NCBI GenBank assembly: GCA_018715825.1
Contig: DVKU01000156.1
Location: forward strand, 1-6,089
Origin: Candidatus Avacholeplasma faecigallinarum
GTDB lineage: Bacteria; Bacillota_I; Bacilli_A; Acholeplasmatales; Anaeroplasmataceae
Reading direction: 5' to 3'
Length of the DNA stretch: 6,089 bases
Notes under the pieces: generated by a model
What the model was told of the DNA's origin: nothing
Databases searched by the model: none
The model's input: the letters and a program-made list of their open reading frames with translations, nothing else
Position numbers and translations under genes: made by a program
Shown: positions 5,709-6,089 of the stretch, one piece after another
Position numbering within the stretch: position 1 is the stretch's first letter
Layout: each line of letters opens with the position of its first letter

Positions 5709-6089
5709 ATGTTTAAATTTATCAAGAGTATGGGTTGGTTTATCAAAAAAAATTGGTATAGATACATATTTGTAATTTTTTTTGGTTTACTTTTAACAGT
5801 GATCAATCTTATCCCAGCTATTTTAACTGGTAAATTAGGTCAAGCCATAGAAGAGAATAATTTAAGTGCTGAATTTTTAATAAATTCCATATTAATTCCA
5901 TTTATAATTACAATGTTTGGTATCTATATTGTTTCAACTTTTAAAAGGTTAAGTCAAAATAGATTGACGACAACATTGTATTATGCATTACAAGTTAGGT
6001 ATATGGAAAACATTTTAAAGCAGGATGCTACTTTTTTTGAAAGATTTCAATCTGGAGATTTATTAACTAGGGCTTTAGGTGATGTTAAT
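5709..6089 (+). CDS. ABC exporter half-transporter, N-terminal part (runs off right edge)
   Basis: From the ATG at 5709 the frame is open for 127 codons to the window end, starting MFKFIKSMGWFIKKNWYRY. Two hydrophobic segments (about residues 19-40 and 57-78) match the first two transmembrane helices of the exporter fold. The stretch ATFFERFQSGDLLTRALGDV (107-126) is the characteristic cytoplasmic coupling segment of fused permease/ATP-binding half-transporters. The N-terminal pattern (aromatic plus Lys/Arg before helix 1) resembles MdlA/BmrC-type subunits, which usually pair with a second half-transporter encoded next door; that partner and the nucleotide-binding domain would lie past the window. 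Members export drugs, lipids or peptides; the substrate cannot be told. The ribosome binding site is only moderate (GGGATGTGAG at 5695-5704). The upstream ATG at 5698 meets TGA at once, so 5709 is the start. Confidence 0.9.
   Translation, partial: MFKFIKSMGWFIKKNWYRYIFVIFFGLLLTVINLIPAILTGKLGQAIEENNLSAEFLINSILIPFIITMFGIYIVSTFKRLSQNRLTTTLYYALQVRYMENILKQDATFFERFQSGDLLTRALGDVN

Noticed and set aside
1..6089. CRISPR array, tRNA or rRNA genes, or a phage-defence cluster
   Set aside because: No regularly spaced repeats, no cloverleaf or conserved rRNA segments, and all recognisable genes are a transposase fragment or ordinary housekeeping and transport genes.

Overview
The window is a very AT-rich stretch of bacterial chromosome. 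It looks like a low-GC anaerobic Firmicute, most plausibly from the Erysipelotrichia/Coprobacillus side of the phylum. The basis is the extreme A+T bias with Leu mostly as TTA, Bacillus-type AAGGAGG ribosome binding sites, an anaerobe's pyruvate:ferredoxin oxidoreductase, a PII-like c-di-AMP receptor of the Firmicute type, and an ISL3-like transposase. Tryptophan is read from TGG throughout and every visible stop is TAA, so nothing suggests the Mycoplasma code. The lineage is an inference from style and gene content, not from a marker gene.

Layout. (1) 1-210, minus strand: the first 70 codons of an ISL3-family transposase that runs off the left edge, with its own ribosome binding site and promoter up to about position 275. 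(2) About 275-604: a gene-free stretch holding a small GC-richer patch, an orphan minus-strand terminator-like hairpin, a cluster of imperfect repeats, and a T-tract-rich promoter region. (3) 605-928, plus: a 107-aa cyclic-di-AMP receptor of the DarA/PstA (YaaQ) family. (4) 1049-4651, plus: a complete 1200-aa pyruvate:ferredoxin (flavodoxin) oxidoreductase with its own promoter, closed by a strong terminator at 4666-4700. (5) 4772-5605, plus: endonuclease IV (Nfo), with every metal ligand present and a terminator after it. (6) 5709 to the right edge, plus: the N-terminal 127 residues of an ABC exporter half-transporter (MdlA/BmrC type), cut by the window end.

How the genes relate. All four chromosomal genes point the same way, but each seems to be its own transcription unit. 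Promoter-like motifs precede each, and convincing terminators follow the oxidoreductase and endonuclease genes. The only weak separation is between the c-di-AMP receptor and the oxidoreductase (120 bp, A/T-only hairpin), where some read-through is possible. The roles are independent: second-messenger sensing, pyruvate oxidation to acetyl-CoA with reduced ferredoxin, base-excision repair, and export.

I did not find a convincing new multi-gene system here. What deserves a second look is the non-coding 250-600 region and the altered ligand-pocket positions of the c-di-AMP receptor.
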